Assembly (NCBI GenBank): GCA_965198565.1
Contig: OZ240665.1
Span: 4,092,001-4,156,000, forward strand
Reading direction: 5' to 3'
Length of the DNA: 64,000 nucleotides
Source of the DNA: LMUY01 sp965198565
GTDB lineage: Bacteria; Pseudomonadota; Alphaproteobacteria; Acetobacterales; Acetobacteraceae
In this document: one piece after another, positions 54,531 through 63,291 of the stretch
Layout of the letters: every line of letters starts with the position of its first letter
Position numbering within the stretch: the first letter of the stretch is position 1
Made by a program: the position numbers and the translations under genes
Notes under the pieces: model-generated
The model's input: only the letters and a program-made list of their open reading frames with translations
Databases searched by the model: none
Told to the model about the DNA's origin: nothing

Positions 54531-55241
54531 ATGCCCCGGCTCGCCTGGCGCGGTGGCGTGGGGCTTCCCCTCACGCCGCGCGATATCGGCTTGTTCCTGC
54601 ACAGCGCGCGAACCGACGCCACCATTCAGCGCCTCCTGCCCAAGCTTGGCCGCGTCGCCACCTTCGACACCATCTACCAAGCGCGCGATCCCTGGGCGTC
54701 GACGGACCCACGCTACACGTATCAGCGCCGCAAATACGACGTGCTGAGCGGCCTGCTATCCGATCAGCGATACGGCAACGTGCTCGACCTCGGCTCCGGA
54801 TTGGGCGACCTCGCCCGGTTGCTCGCCGCCCGCTCGGATCGGGTGCTGGGGCTCGACATCTCGCAGGTGGCGCTGGACCAGGCGACCGAGCGGCACCGGG
54901 CCGCGGCCAATCTGCGCTTCCAGCAAGGCGACATCCTGGACTTGCCCGCACACTATGACGGCGCGTTCGACCTCGTGATGGTCGCGGACTCGCTGTATTA
55001 CCTGCCACCGCCGATCGACGACAGCACGCTCAAGCGGCTGGCGATGCGGCTGGCCCGGCTGCTGCAGCCCGGCGGCACCCTGCTGCTCGCCAACCACTTC
55101 TTCTTCGCCGCCGACCCGGACAGCCGGCTGTCGCGCCGCATCCATCGCGCCTTCGCATGGTCCCCCAGTTTTCGCGTGGTGTCGGAGCACCGGCGGCCGT
55201 TCTATCTCGCTTCCTTGCTCGCGCCGGCCGAACTGGGCTGA
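54531..55241 (+). CDS. SAM-dependent methyltransferase (NodS-like class I)
   Basis: A 236-residue protein. The Rossmann-type methyltransferase domain has V-L-D-L-G-S-G-L-G-D-L-A near residues 83-94, L-G-L-D-I-S as the acidic strand 2 and G-D-I-L-D-L-P. L-V-M-V-A-D-S-L-Y-Y-L (motif IV) and G-G-T-L-L-L-A-N-H follow. The N-terminal Y-Q-A-R-D-P-W recalls NodS-type N-methyltransferases. The substrate is unknown. Its 3' end overlaps the convergent MFS gene by 40 bases. Confidence 0.85.
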   Translation: MPRLAWRGGVGLPLTPRDIGLFLHSARTDATIQRLLPKLGRVATFDTIYQARDPWASTDPRYTYQRRKYDVLSGLLSDQRYGNVLDLGSGLGDLARLLAARSDRVLGLDISQVALDQATERHRAAANLRFQQGDILDLPAHYDGAFDLVMVADSLYYLPPPIDDSTLKRLAMRLARLLQPGGTLLLANHFFFAADPDSRLSRRIHRAFAWSPSFRVVSEHRRPFYLASLLAPAELG

Positions 55242-56641
55242 ACGCCGCGGCCTGAGCCGACCCGGTGGCGGCTCACCTCGGCGCCGGCGGTGTGGGGCAA
55301 TCTCAGGAACGACGGCACGCCGCAGAGCGTCAGCGCGGCTACCAGCAGGAAAGTGACGTGGAAGTCGGCCAGGTTGGGCGCGCCGCCATGGTGCACCGCC
55401 GCCAGGTGCAGGATCGCGGCCGCGATGGCCACGCCCAAGCCGTTGGCGAGCTGCATCGACACGCTGGCCAAGGTGGAGGCGCTGCTCATGGCTGCCGGCG
55501 CCACGTCGGCGAAGGAGAGCGTGCCGATGACGGTGAACTGCATCGAGCGGGCGACGCCGCCGACGAACAGCAGCGGGAGCATCCACCACAGCGGCGTCCC
55601 GGGATGGAGGCGGGCGAAGGCGACCAGGACGACAGCGCCGAGCAGCCCGGTCGCCACCGCGACCGTGCGGAAGCCCCAGCGGCGCAGGATGGCGGTGGTC
55701 AGCGGCTTGATGCTGATGTTGCCGAGCGCGGTCGCCATCACCAGCACGCCGGCATCGGCGGCGTCCATGCCGAAGCCGAGCTGGAACAGCAGCGGCAGCA
55801 GGAACGGGATGGTGCCGATGCTGATGCGGAAGATGGTCCCCGCCGTGACCGTCACGCGGAAGGTCTGGACGGCGAGCGGGGCCATGTTCAGCATCGGCTG
55901 CGGCGCCCGCAGGCCGTGCCGCACCGCCAGTGCGCCCAGCCCGGCGCCCACCGCGAGCATGGCCGGGCCAGACCACACCGGCCCCTGCCCTGCCACCAGT
56001 TCGGCGCCTTCCATGATCAGGGCCAGCGCCAAGCCGCTGAGCAGGAAGCCCGGCACGTCGAAGCGCCGGCGTTGTTCGCTGCGCAGGTTCGGCACCAGGT
56101 GCCGCGCCAGGATGATGGCGACGACGCCCACCGGCACGTTGAGGAAGAAGATCCAGCGCCAGGACGCATAGGTGGTGAGGAAGCCCCCGATCGGCGGCCC
56201 CAGCAGGGGCGCGGCGAGGGCCGGCCAGGTGATCAGGGCGATGGCGCTGGTCAAGGCGGATTTCTCCGTCGTGCGCAGCACCGCCAGCCGCCCGACCGGG
56301 ACCATCATGGCGCCGCCCAACCCCTGCACGATGCGGGCGGCCACGAACGGCCCCAGGCTGCTGCAGCCGCCACAGAGGATAGAGCCCGCGGTGAACACCA
56401 CGATGGCGGCGGTGAACACATCGCGGGTGCCGAAGCGGTCCGCCACCCAGCCGCTCAGCGGGATGAACACCGCCAGGGTCAGAAGGTAGGCGGTGACGCC
56501 GATCGACAGCACCACCACGGGGCGGGCGAAGTCGGCCGACATCGCCGGCAGGGCGGTCACGATCACCGTGCCGTCCAGGTATTCCATGAAGAAGGTGGCG
56601 GCGACCACCAGCGCCACCAGCCTGGCGCGGCCGGGTGTCAT
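55202..56641 (-). CDS. MFS drug exporter, DHA2/EmrB-QacA type
   Basis: A 479-residue transporter with about fourteen spans. The early F-F-M-E-Y-L-D-G-T-V-I-V-T-A-L-P motif of DHA2 exporters, the loop motif G-W-V-A-D-R-F-G-T-R-D and the antiporter motif around P-L-L-G-P-P-I-G-G-F-L are present. It probably pumps out drugs or small organics using the proton gradient. The start at 56641 lies 11 bp after the M3 peptidase stop, so the two may be co-transcribed. The last 40 bases overlap the methyltransferase gene. Confidence 0.9.
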   Translation of the reverse strand: MTPGRARLVALVVAATFFMEYLDGTVIVTALPAMSADFARPVVVLSIGVTAYLLTLAVFIPLSGWVADRFGTRDVFTAAIVVFTAGSILCGGCSSLGPFVAARIVQGLGGAMMVPVGRLAVLRTTEKSALTSAIALITWPALAAPLLGPPIGGFLTTYASWRWIFFLNVPVGVVAIILARHLVPNLRSEQRRRFDVPGFLLSGLALALIMEGAELVAGQGPVWSGPAMLAVGAGLGALAVRHGLRAPQPMLNMAPLAVQTFRVTVTAGTIFRISIGTIPFLLPLLFQLGFGMDAADAGVLVMATALGNISIKPLTTAILRRWGFRTVAVATGLLGAVVLVAFARLHPGTPLWWMLPLLFVGGVARSMQFTVIGTLSFADVAPAAMSSASTLASVSMQLANGLGVAIAAAILHLAAVHHGGAPNLADFHVTFLLVAALTLCGVPSFLRLPHTAGAEVSRHRVGSGRGVQPSSAGASKEAR

Positions 56642-56652
56642 GGCGTCGGCGG

Positions 56653-58329
56653 TCAAAGGGCGAGCACCGACTCCGCCTCTCGCACCGCTGCCGCCAGCGC
56701 GCCGGGTTGGAACGGCGAAAGCAACCCGGCGCCACGCACCAGGTCCCGGAACGGCGCGGATCCGCCGCGGCCGCACAGGGCGACGTAGGCGTCCAATGCG
56801 GCCCGGTAGTCCTGGCGGGACTGCACCCAGAACTGCATCGCGCAACAAAGGGCGAGCGTGTAGTCGATGTAGTAGAACGGCGACAGGTAGATATGCGCCT
56901 TGGCCTGCCAGCGGCCGCCGCGGGCGGGGTAGGCGACGTCGCCATAGTCGGTCCACGGCATGTAGCGGCGCTCGAGCGCCTGCCACATCGCGTGCCGCTC
57001 GGAGGGCGTCGCAGACGGGTTGGCGTAGACCTCGTGCTGGAAGTGGTCGACGCAGACGCCGTAGGGCAGGAAGGCCAGCGAGGTGATGAGGTGCATGCGG
57101 CGGAACCGCTCCGCCTCGTGCTCGCCGACCAGCAGGCCGATCTCGGGATAGGAGAGGAATTCCAAGCCCATCGAGTTGATCTCGGCCGCCTCCATGGTGG
57201 GCCAGAGATAGTCGATGCCGGGCTGGTCGCGGCTTTCCCAGTTCTGGAAGGCGTGGCCCATCTCGTGGGTGAACACGCCGATATCGCCGTGGGTGCCGTT
57301 GAAATTGGCGAAGATGAACGGCATGCCGGCGGTCGGGAACGCGGTGCAGAAGCCGCCGCCGGCCTTGCCGGGGCGGTTCTTGAGGTCGAGGAAGCCACCC
57401 TCGGTCATCAGGCGGAAGAAGCGGCCCAGGCGCTGGTCCAGCCGGTCGAACATGGTCTGGGCTTGGGCGAGCAGAGCGTCGTGGTCGCCTGCGGGCTTGG
57501 GGTTGCCCGCCGGGTCGACCAGGGCTTCGTCCCAGAAGCGCAGCTTGTCCCAGCCATGCTCGCGGCGGCGGGATTCCATCAGGCGGCCCACCAGCGGGAC
57601 GACGTGGGCCGCCACCTCGTCGCGATAGGCCGCGACGTCCGCCGGGCCGTAATCCACCCGGCTCATGCGGCGGTAGGCGAGCGGGGTGAAGCTTTCGAGG
57701 CCGAGGGTTGTGGCCATGCCGTGGCGGAGCTGGACGAGTTGGTCGAACAGGCTGTCCAGCTCGTCGCCGTGGCGCTCGAAGAAGCTCCAGCGCGCCTGCT
57801 CCGCCGCATGCCGTACGGCTCGATCGGCGCTCTCGGCATAGGGGCCGAGGCCGGCGAGGTTCAGCGTCTGGCCGTCGAGTTCGATCTTGGCGCCGGCCAG
57901 CAGCTCGGTGTAGCGCGCGCGCAACCTGCTCTCCTGCTCGAGCGCGGGCGCGATCGCCGGGTCGAACGTGGTGATGTGGGTCTGCCACAGGCGCAGCGCG
58001 TGGGCGCCGGCCAGGGCTTCGGCCCCCGGCATGGCGAGCAGCCGGCGCTTCATCGCGACCTCGTGTTCGGTGATCACGGGGGCAAGCATGTCGGCGTATT
58101 CCCGGGCCGCCTTCGCCTCGGGGTCGGCGGTGTTCTGGGCAAATCGCAGGTGAACCAGCGCGTTCCAGGTGTCGATTTCGCGACGCAGCGCGTCCCACGC
58201 GGCCAGGCCTCCGTTCAGGTCGGTGTCGACTTGGGCATGCAGGCTCGCGTAGGCGTCCTCCAGACCGTCGCGCGTCGGAGTCGGCGCGTGCACCGCGGCA
58301 AACTGGATCAAGCGATGAGTATCGGGCAT
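56653..58329 (-). CDS. M3-family oligoendopeptidase
   Basis: A 558-residue cytoplasmic zinc peptidase. The active site is F-T-H-E-M-G-H-A-F-Q with H-E-x-x-H near residue 350, and the downstream Glu ligand lies in T-M-E-A-A-E-I-N-S-M. The large helical lobes and the length fit the PepF-type oligoendopeptidases. It cleaves short peptides. The ATG at 58329 is used because upstream in-frame sequence has no family resemblance. It is divergent from the MarR-type gene at 58469. Confidence 0.92.
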   Translation of the reverse strand: MPDTHRLIQFAAVHAPTPTRDGLEDAYASLHAQVDTDLNGGLAAWDALRREIDTWNALVHLRFAQNTADPEAKAAREYADMLAPVITEHEVAMKRRLLAMPGAEALAGAHALRLWQTHITTFDPAIAPALEQESRLRARYTELLAGAKIELDGQTLNLAGLGPYAESADRAVRHAAEQARWSFFERHGDELDSLFDQLVQLRHGMATTLGLESFTPLAYRRMSRVDYGPADVAAYRDEVAAHVVPLVGRLMESRRREHGWDKLRFWDEALVDPAGNPKPAGDHDALLAQAQTMFDRLDQRLGRFFRLMTEGGFLDLKNRPGKAGGGFCTAFPTAGMPFIFANFNGTHGDIGVFTHEMGHAFQNWESRDQPGIDYLWPTMEAAEINSMGLEFLSYPEIGLLVGEHEAERFRRMHLITSLAFLPYGVCVDHFQHEVYANPSATPSERHAMWQALERRYMPWTDYGDVAYPARGGRWQAKAHIYLSPFYYIDYTLALCCAMQFWVQSRQDYRAALDAYVALCGRGGSAPFRDLVRGAGLLSPFQPGALAAAVREAESVLAL

Positions 58330-58468
58330 GTGCCCATGGCACGCCGCCCCTTGCCGCCTGTCAAGCAGCGCGATAGGCGACAATGGGTGTGAAACCGGGC
58401 AGCACAAGGAATAACGTTGCCGTGTTCTGTGCCCGTGGCATAGGGTCGTGACTGAAAAGGAAGCCTGC

Positions 58469-58927
58469 ATGTCCGCCGAAAAAATTCAGCATATCGACGA
58501 GCAACTCTGTTTCGCCCTGTATGCCGCGACCAACGCCATTACGCGGAACTACCGTTCCCTCCTGGGTGAATTCGGCCTGACCTACCCGCAATACCTTGTC
58601 GTGCTGACACTTATGGAACGCTCGATCATGACGTCGGGCGATCTCGCGCGAACCTTGAAGCTCGATGCCGGCACGCTGACGCCGATGCTGAAGCGCCTAG
58701 CAGCGGCCGGCCTGATCGTGCGGACCCGGCGGCCCAACGACGAGCGGGTGATCGACAACCGGCTGACCGAGGCAGGCCTGGCGTTGCGCGACAACATGGT
58801 GCGCGCGCAACAGGCCGTCCGCGGGCGCACTGGGCTGAGCGACGAAGTGCTGAGCTCGCTGCGCCACACGCTGCACCGCCTGACCGAAACCCTCGGCCAT
58901 GCCAGCGGGGAACTGGAGGTCGCCTGA
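58469..58927 (+). CDS. MarR-family regulator, OhrR-like
   Basis: A 152-residue winged-helix protein. The N-terminal Q-L-C-F-A-L-Y-A-A with a single conserved Cys near residue 14 and L-T-Y-P-Q-Y-L-V-V-L-T-L-M-E are the OhrR signature. In that family the Cys senses organic hydroperoxides and releases DNA. AAAGGAAG lies 5 bp before ATG 58469; a GTG seven codons earlier is possible. No ohr peroxidase gene is beside it. The divergent M3 peptidase/MFS unit is the obvious candidate target. Confidence 0.87.
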   Translation: MSAEKIQHIDEQLCFALYAATNAITRNYRSLLGEFGLTYPQYLVVLTLMERSIMTSGDLARTLKLDAGTLTPMLKRLAAAGLIVRTRRPNDERVIDNRLTEAGLALRDNMVRAQQAVRGRTGLSDEVLSSLRHTLHRLTETLGHASGELEVA

Positions 58928-59024
58928 TCGGCCGGACCGATCAATGCCATTTCGCGGGCGTCGAGGAACCTAGCAGAGCACCATCGCCAACCCATCTTCA
59001 ACTAAGCCGTCGGGAGGATGGGAC

Positions 59025-59726
59025 ATGCGGGTGGCCGGGCTTGCCGTGATGTGCTGGATGGCGGCCGCAATGGGCCCGGCGGGGGCGCAGCAAACGGCCC
59101 CGCTGGCGCAACCCGCGGCGGCGGCGCAGCAACCGAGCCAGCAGACCAATCTCCCGCCCACCCTGCTGCCCTTGCTGACCACGCCGGACCATCGCGCCGC
59201 GCTGCTGCGAGCCGCCCGCGCGGTCGACTTGCCCGGCGCGGCCCCCTGCCCGGACTCCAACTACGTCACCACCGGGGATATCGGCATCCTGGTGCCGCTC
59301 AAGCTCGACTCGGCCGGCAAGGTGGTGCAGGGCGTCTGGAAGGAAAGCATCCGCGCGGAAGGGTGCGGGCCGCAGCGGCTGCTGAACGACATGACGCAGG
59401 TCGAACCGGACGGCAGCCTGGTGACCTCGCCGCTGCTCCCCGGCACCACCATTGCCGACCCGCAGTTGCAGCGCGACAGCGTGCAATACGCCGCCGCCGG
59501 GATCGGGGCGATGCCGCCGGGCTGCAACCAGGGCGCAGTGGTGGACACGCGCTATGTGGGGCTGGATGGCGAGGCGCCGGGCACCCGGCTGGGCGACAAC
59601 CAGCCCCCGCACGCCTGGGACGAGGTCTGGACGCTCGAGGCCTGCGGCAAGCGCGCCGACGTGATGATGAAGTTCAGCCCGGACGCAACCGGCACTTCGA
59701 TCCGTGCCACGCCGATGAGTTCGTAG
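59025..59726 (+). CDS. Secreted hypothetical protein, Gln/Ala-rich N-terminus
   Basis: A 233-residue protein with a signal peptide (M-R-V-A-G-L-A-V-M-C-W-M-A-A-A-M-G, cleavage near A-G-A-Q) and a Q/A-rich linker. A globular part with four cysteines (C-P-D-S-N-Y, E-G-C-G-P, P-P-G-C-N-Q, L-E-A-C-G-K) follows and probably forms two periplasmic disulphides. No known family was recognised. It stands alone, with a GC-rich gap on each side. Confidence 0.7.
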   Translation: MRVAGLAVMCWMAAAMGPAGAQQTAPLAQPAAAAQQPSQQTNLPPTLLPLLTTPDHRAALLRAARAVDLPGAAPCPDSNYVTTGDIGILVPLKLDSAGKVVQGVWKESIRAEGCGPQRLLNDMTQVEPDGSLVTSPLLPGTTIADPQLQRDSVQYAAAGIGAMPPGCNQGAVVDTRYVGLDGEAPGTRLGDNQPPHAWDEVWTLEACGKRADVMMKFSPDATGTSIRATPMSS

Positions 59727-59826
59727 CCACTCCTCCCCTCTCCCCTGCCCTGGCGGCAGCGGTTGCGCAATTGGCCGGGATGTTGCACGGGCGGCTCGCC
59801 TCTCACGCCAGCACCACGGAGCATCC

Positions 59827-60804
59827 ATGCGCATCCATCTGCAGAACCTGCCCGGCACCATGGGTCAACCGTTGACGCAGGCGGAGTGGGACGCGGCGGC
59901 GGCGCGGGCTGAGCTGCCGGCGGGCGCGCATCGGGTCTCGCTGGGCGAGACGATGAAGGACTTCGCTCGCGCCGCGCCGGAGATCGAGATGCTGGTGACG
60001 GCGACCTCGATCACCAAGACGCTGTTCCCGGCGGAGCTGCCGCGGCTCAAGCTGCTGTTCTGCACCTCGGCCGGGCTGGATTCGGTGCCGTTCGACGCGC
60101 TGCCGCCCGGCATTGCGGTGCTGAACAATCGCGGCGTGCACGGCCCGAAGGCGGGCGAATACGGCATCATGGCGTTGCTGATGCTGGCCAACCACATTCC
60201 GCTGGCCGCCACCAACCAGCGGGCCGAGCGATGGCACCGGCATCACAGCACGATCATGCCGGGCCGGCGGGTGACGATCGTGGGGGTGGGCGGCCTTGGC
60301 GGCGCCGTGGCCGAGCATGCCGCCCGGTTCGGCATGCGCGTGACCGGAGTGCGGGCCCGGGCGCTGCCGCATAAGGCGTGCGAGCGGGTGGTGCCGACGG
60401 CGGAGCTGGACAGCGTGCTGCCCGAGACCGAGTTCCTGGTGCTGGCCTGCCCGCTGACCGAGCAGACGCGCAACTTGCTGGATCGGCGTCGGATCGGGCT
60501 GCTGCCGAAAGACGCGGGCGTGATCAACATCGGCCGCGGCGGGCTGGTGGAGCAGGACGCGCTGTGTGACGCGTTGGATGCGGGCGCGTTGTCTGGCGCG
60601 GTGCTGGACGTGTTCGTGCCGGAGCCGGTGCCGCCGGGGCATCGGCTGTGGACGACGCGGAACTTGATCATGACGCCGCATGTGTCGAGCGACGACCGGC
60701 ATGCATATAATGCGCGGAGTTTGGACACGTTTATTCGGAATCTGCGGGCGTATGAGCGGGGGGAGGAGCTGCCGAATTTGTTCGATCGGGGGCGGGGGTA
60801 TTAG
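59827..60804 (+). CDS. D-isomer-specific 2-hydroxyacid dehydrogenase
   Basis: A 325-residue NAD-dependent dehydrogenase. The cofactor motif is V-G-V-G-G-L-G-G-A near residue 156. The catalytic residues fall in N-I-G-R-G-G-L-V-E-Q-D-A-L (Arg), D-V-F-V-P-E-P-V-P (Glu) and M-T-P-H-V-S-S-D (His). It reduces a 2-keto acid or oxidises a D-2-hydroxyacid. The substrate is not evident and no pathway partner lies nearby. ATG at 59827 follows directly after a GGAGC. Confidence 0.9.
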   Translation: MRIHLQNLPGTMGQPLTQAEWDAAAARAELPAGAHRVSLGETMKDFARAAPEIEMLVTATSITKTLFPAELPRLKLLFCTSAGLDSVPFDALPPGIAVLNNRGVHGPKAGEYGIMALLMLANHIPLAATNQRAERWHRHHSTIMPGRRVTIVGVGGLGGAVAEHAARFGMRVTGVRARALPHKACERVVPTAELDSVLPETEFLVLACPLTEQTRNLLDRRRIGLLPKDAGVINIGRGGLVEQDALCDALDAGALSGAVLDVFVPEPVPPGHRLWTTRNLIMTPHVSSDDRHAYNARSLDTFIRNLRAYERGEELPNLFDRGRGY

Positions 60805-61157
60805 GGGGGAAGTCTGGCGGTTTGTTCGCGCCGAGCTATGGCCGCTTACGACCCCATCCCGGTCATACAGCTACTTACTTCACGTGCTCCGAAGCGGACG
60901 TGAGAAGCTGCGGAGGGTTGCTCAGCGCGCAGCCCACCTCGACCATGTGGTCCGCCAATCGAACCCAGGCGGACACTGAGCCCGGTGAAGACCGTAACAC
61001 TCTGTCCATTGGACATTTGACGAAGCGATACACCTGCCGGTCGTGGCCCGAAATGCCGAGTGCCTTCAAGCTATTGCGGAAGGGTGCTGATCGGATCCAG
61101 ACCTCGGTCAGTGGCACTTGCGGCTGTCATAGCCTTCTGGCTACGAGCGAACCGGAC
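60805..61157. other. Gene-poor segment with altered composition
   Basis: About 350 bp with visibly lower GC than the rest of the window. An 80-codon frame on the minus strand (60875-61117) has no recognisable family and uses many rare codons for this genome. No promoter, tRNA or hairpin stood out. It may be debris at the edge of an inserted segment. Confidence 0.5.
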
Positions 61158-61295
61158 TTCAGATCTGAGCCGACCCTCCATCAACGAACAGCTCTCTGCC
61201 GTTGCCGGAGCTGCTCTCGTCCGAAGCGAGAACGAGGGTGGCCCCGGCGATCTCGTCAGGGCCTCCGGAAGCAACCTCCGGAACGCGCGGGGCAC
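61158..61295 (-). pseudogene. SDR C-terminal fragment
   Basis: On the minus strand a frame reads S-G-G-P-D-E-I-A-G-A-T-L-V-L-A-S-D-E-S-S, then G-N-G-R-E-L-F-V-D-G-G-S-A-Q-I and a TGA stop (61158-61160). This is the C-terminal end of a short-chain dehydrogenase (P-D-E-I-A, L-A-S-D, F-V-D-G-G). There is no N-terminal Rossmann part or start codon; sequence 5' of it belongs to the dppC-like gene. It is a truncated remnant. Confidence 0.75.
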
Positions 61296-62204
61296 TTACG
61301 GCCTTGCCGAAGCCGTGCGTGGGTCTAAGGCGGCTCGGAGCCCGTCCCCCAAGGCGTTGACGGCGGTTACGGTCACCAGGATTAGAGCGCCGGGCAGGAT
61401 CGCCAAGAGCGGTGACGTGCCGATCGTCGTCTGGGCGTCACTTAGCATGCTGCCCCAACTCGTTGCAGGCGGCTGGATGCCTAAACCCAGGAATGACAGG
61501 CCAGACTCCGTCAGGATCACGGCGCCAACAGAGGTAGTCGCGTGAATGAGCACCGGTGTGATGGCGTTCGGCACGATGTGGACGAACAAGACTCTCCACT
61601 TGGGCGCCCCGCAGGCCCGAGCGGCAACCACGAAGTCGCGCTCGGCCAGCGCCATCGTTCCCGCGCGCATCAAACGGGCAACCCCAGTCCAGCCAAGCAG
61701 CGTCACGATCACCACGACGCGCCAAAATGCCGCCGCGCCGGACCGGATGAACTCCTCGCTGAACCCAAGCTTCCCGAGATCGAGGGCGCCCAGAATGATT
61801 AGGATCGGAAGGTGAGGCACTGCAGCGACGAAATCGGTGAAGCGCATCACCAGCATATCGGTGCGACCGCGGGCATAGCCGCTGACTGCGCCGACGAGCG
61901 TCCCGACGGCGCTCGTCCCCATCGCGCCCATGAAGCCAATAGCGAGCGACGTTCGACCGCCGCGCAGTAACCTGGCCAACTCGTCACGACCGACTATGTC
62001 GGCCCCGAGCAGGTGCTGCGCCGTGGGCGGGGCGAACCGGCTCAGCAGGTCAACATCGACGCCGGATACACCCAGCCAGCGTTCGATCGGATTGGCGGCG
62101 AGAGTGGACACGACCAGAGCCAGCAATACCGCACTTGCGACCAGCGCCGGGCGATCGCGCCGCAGCCGCAGCCGCAGCCAAACCGGAGGCGCGGCCCACC
62201 TCAT
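61296..62204 (-). CDS. Dipeptide/oligopeptide ABC transporter permease (DppC-like)
   Basis: A 302-residue permease with six spans. The N-terminal L-S-R-F-A-P-P-T-A-Q-H-L-L-G-A-D-I-V-G-R-type segment and the A-A-R-A-C-G-A-P EAA-like loop are diagnostic of DppC/OppC. It works with DppB and ATPases to import peptides or nickel-like substrates. GAGGAG precedes the ATG, which overlaps the DppB stop. The C-terminus ends D-P-R-T-A-S-A-R-P, next to the SDR remnant. No ATPase gene lies in the window. Confidence 0.92.
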   Translation of the reverse strand: MRWAAPPVWLRLRLRRDRPALVASAVLLALVVSTLAANPIERWLGVSGVDVDLLSRFAPPTAQHLLGADIVGRDELARLLRGGRTSLAIGFMGAMGTSAVGTLVGAVSGYARGRTDMLVMRFTDFVAAVPHLPILIILGALDLGKLGFSEEFIRSGAAAFWRVVVIVTLLGWTGVARLMRAGTMALAERDFVVAARACGAPKWRVLFVHIVPNAITPVLIHATTSVGAVILTESGLSFLGLGIQPPATSWGSMLSDAQTTIGTSPLLAILPGALILVTVTAVNALGDGLRAALDPRTASARP

Positions 62205-63163
62205 CGTTGCTCCTCACCCAACGAAATACGTGGATCGAGCCAGCTGTAAGCGATGTCGGCCAGGATATTGGCCGCTAAAACCGTTGCCGTAACGAACTCT
62301 AGACAAACAAGAGCAAGATTGTAGTCGTTGTTCATCACAGCCTCCAGGATGAGCTGCCCCATGCCGCGCCATGCGAAAATCGTCTCCGTTAGCAGCGCAC
62401 CGGAGAAGAGGTATCCCATCCCGTTCGCGATAATGGTCACGACCGGGATCATCGCGTTGCGCAGGGCGTGCCGGACGACAACGCGCAGGCGTGAAAGCCC
62501 CCGGGCGTTCGCGGCACGGATATAGTCCTGGCTTAAGACCTCCAGCATCGCGGCACGCACGTAGCGCGTGGGCGCGCCGAATTCCACGAATGCAAGCGTA
62601 AGGACAGGCAGGGCCAAGTGAGTGAGCGTCCCAACCGTGCCGCTCCCTGTTCGGGGCATGCCGCCCGCAGGCAGCCAGCCCAGGGTCACGGCGAACAGGT
62701 AGATGAGCATGAGTCCAAGCCAGAAGGTCGGAACCGAGATACTGATGTAGGTCAGCACGCCAATCAGCCGATCGAGCCAGCGGCCACGGTGCAGGGCGGC
62801 CAAGGTGCCGAGTACTACGGACGTCAGAATTGCTACCGCGAATGCGGTGCCAGTGAGCGCAATGGTGTTGCCGAGTGCGGCCGGAACGATCTCCGCCACT
62901 GGACGGTGCTGTGCGATGGAGAAGCCGAGATCGCCGTGCAGGGTCGCGTTGGCCCAATACCAGTAGCGAAGGGCGACCGGCTCGTCGGCGCCATAGATCC
63001 GGCGCAACTGGGCCATGCTCGCTTGGGTCATGTCCGGGTTGGCGCTCATTTCGGCGGCGACCGGATCACCCGGCATCAGACCGAGCAGCGCGAAGACGAC
63101 GCAGGACATTGCCAGCAGCACAGCACCGGCCCCGAGCAGCCGGGTGAGCAGAAAGGGGATCAA
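62201..63163 (-). CDS. Dipeptide/oligopeptide ABC transporter permease (DppB-like)
   Basis: A 320-residue permease with six spans. It has F-A-L-L-G-L-M-P-G-D-P-V near the start, the R-x-x-x-G-L-x-x-x-R loop (A-A-N-A-R-G-L-S-R-L-R) and a C-terminal L-D-P-R-I. The start is a TTG at 63163; no ATG gives a full first span, and no strong ribosome site was seen. It is divergent from the binding-protein gene beginning at 63292, with 128 bp between that may hold both promoters. Confidence 0.92.
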   Translation of the reverse strand: MIPFLLTRLLGAGAVLLAMSCVVFALLGLMPGDPVAAEMSANPDMTQASMAQLRRIYGADEPVALRYWYWANATLHGDLGFSIAQHRPVAEIVPAALGNTIALTGTAFAVAILTSVVLGTLAALHRGRWLDRLIGVLTYISISVPTFWLGLMLIYLFAVTLGWLPAGGMPRTGSGTVGTLTHLALPVLTLAFVEFGAPTRYVRAAMLEVLSQDYIRAANARGLSRLRVVVRHALRNAMIPVVTIIANGMGYLFSGALLTETIFAWRGMGQLILEAVMNNDYNLALVCLEFVTATVLAANILADIAYSWLDPRISLGEEQR

Positions 63164-63291
63164 GCCGTCACGAGTGTAATGCGGGAGCGTGTCGCGTGGC
63201 GGTTACCGCTCATTCTTTCGACACCCAGAATAGCCCGATTTCGCATTTAATGCTAGGTAGCGGGGGCGCGGCCATTGTTACGGGGTACAAA

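Noticed and set aside
60875..61117. An 80-codon minus-strand frame in the right-hand gap
   Set aside because: No family resemblance, no ribosome site, and it lies in apparent debris; not called as a gene.
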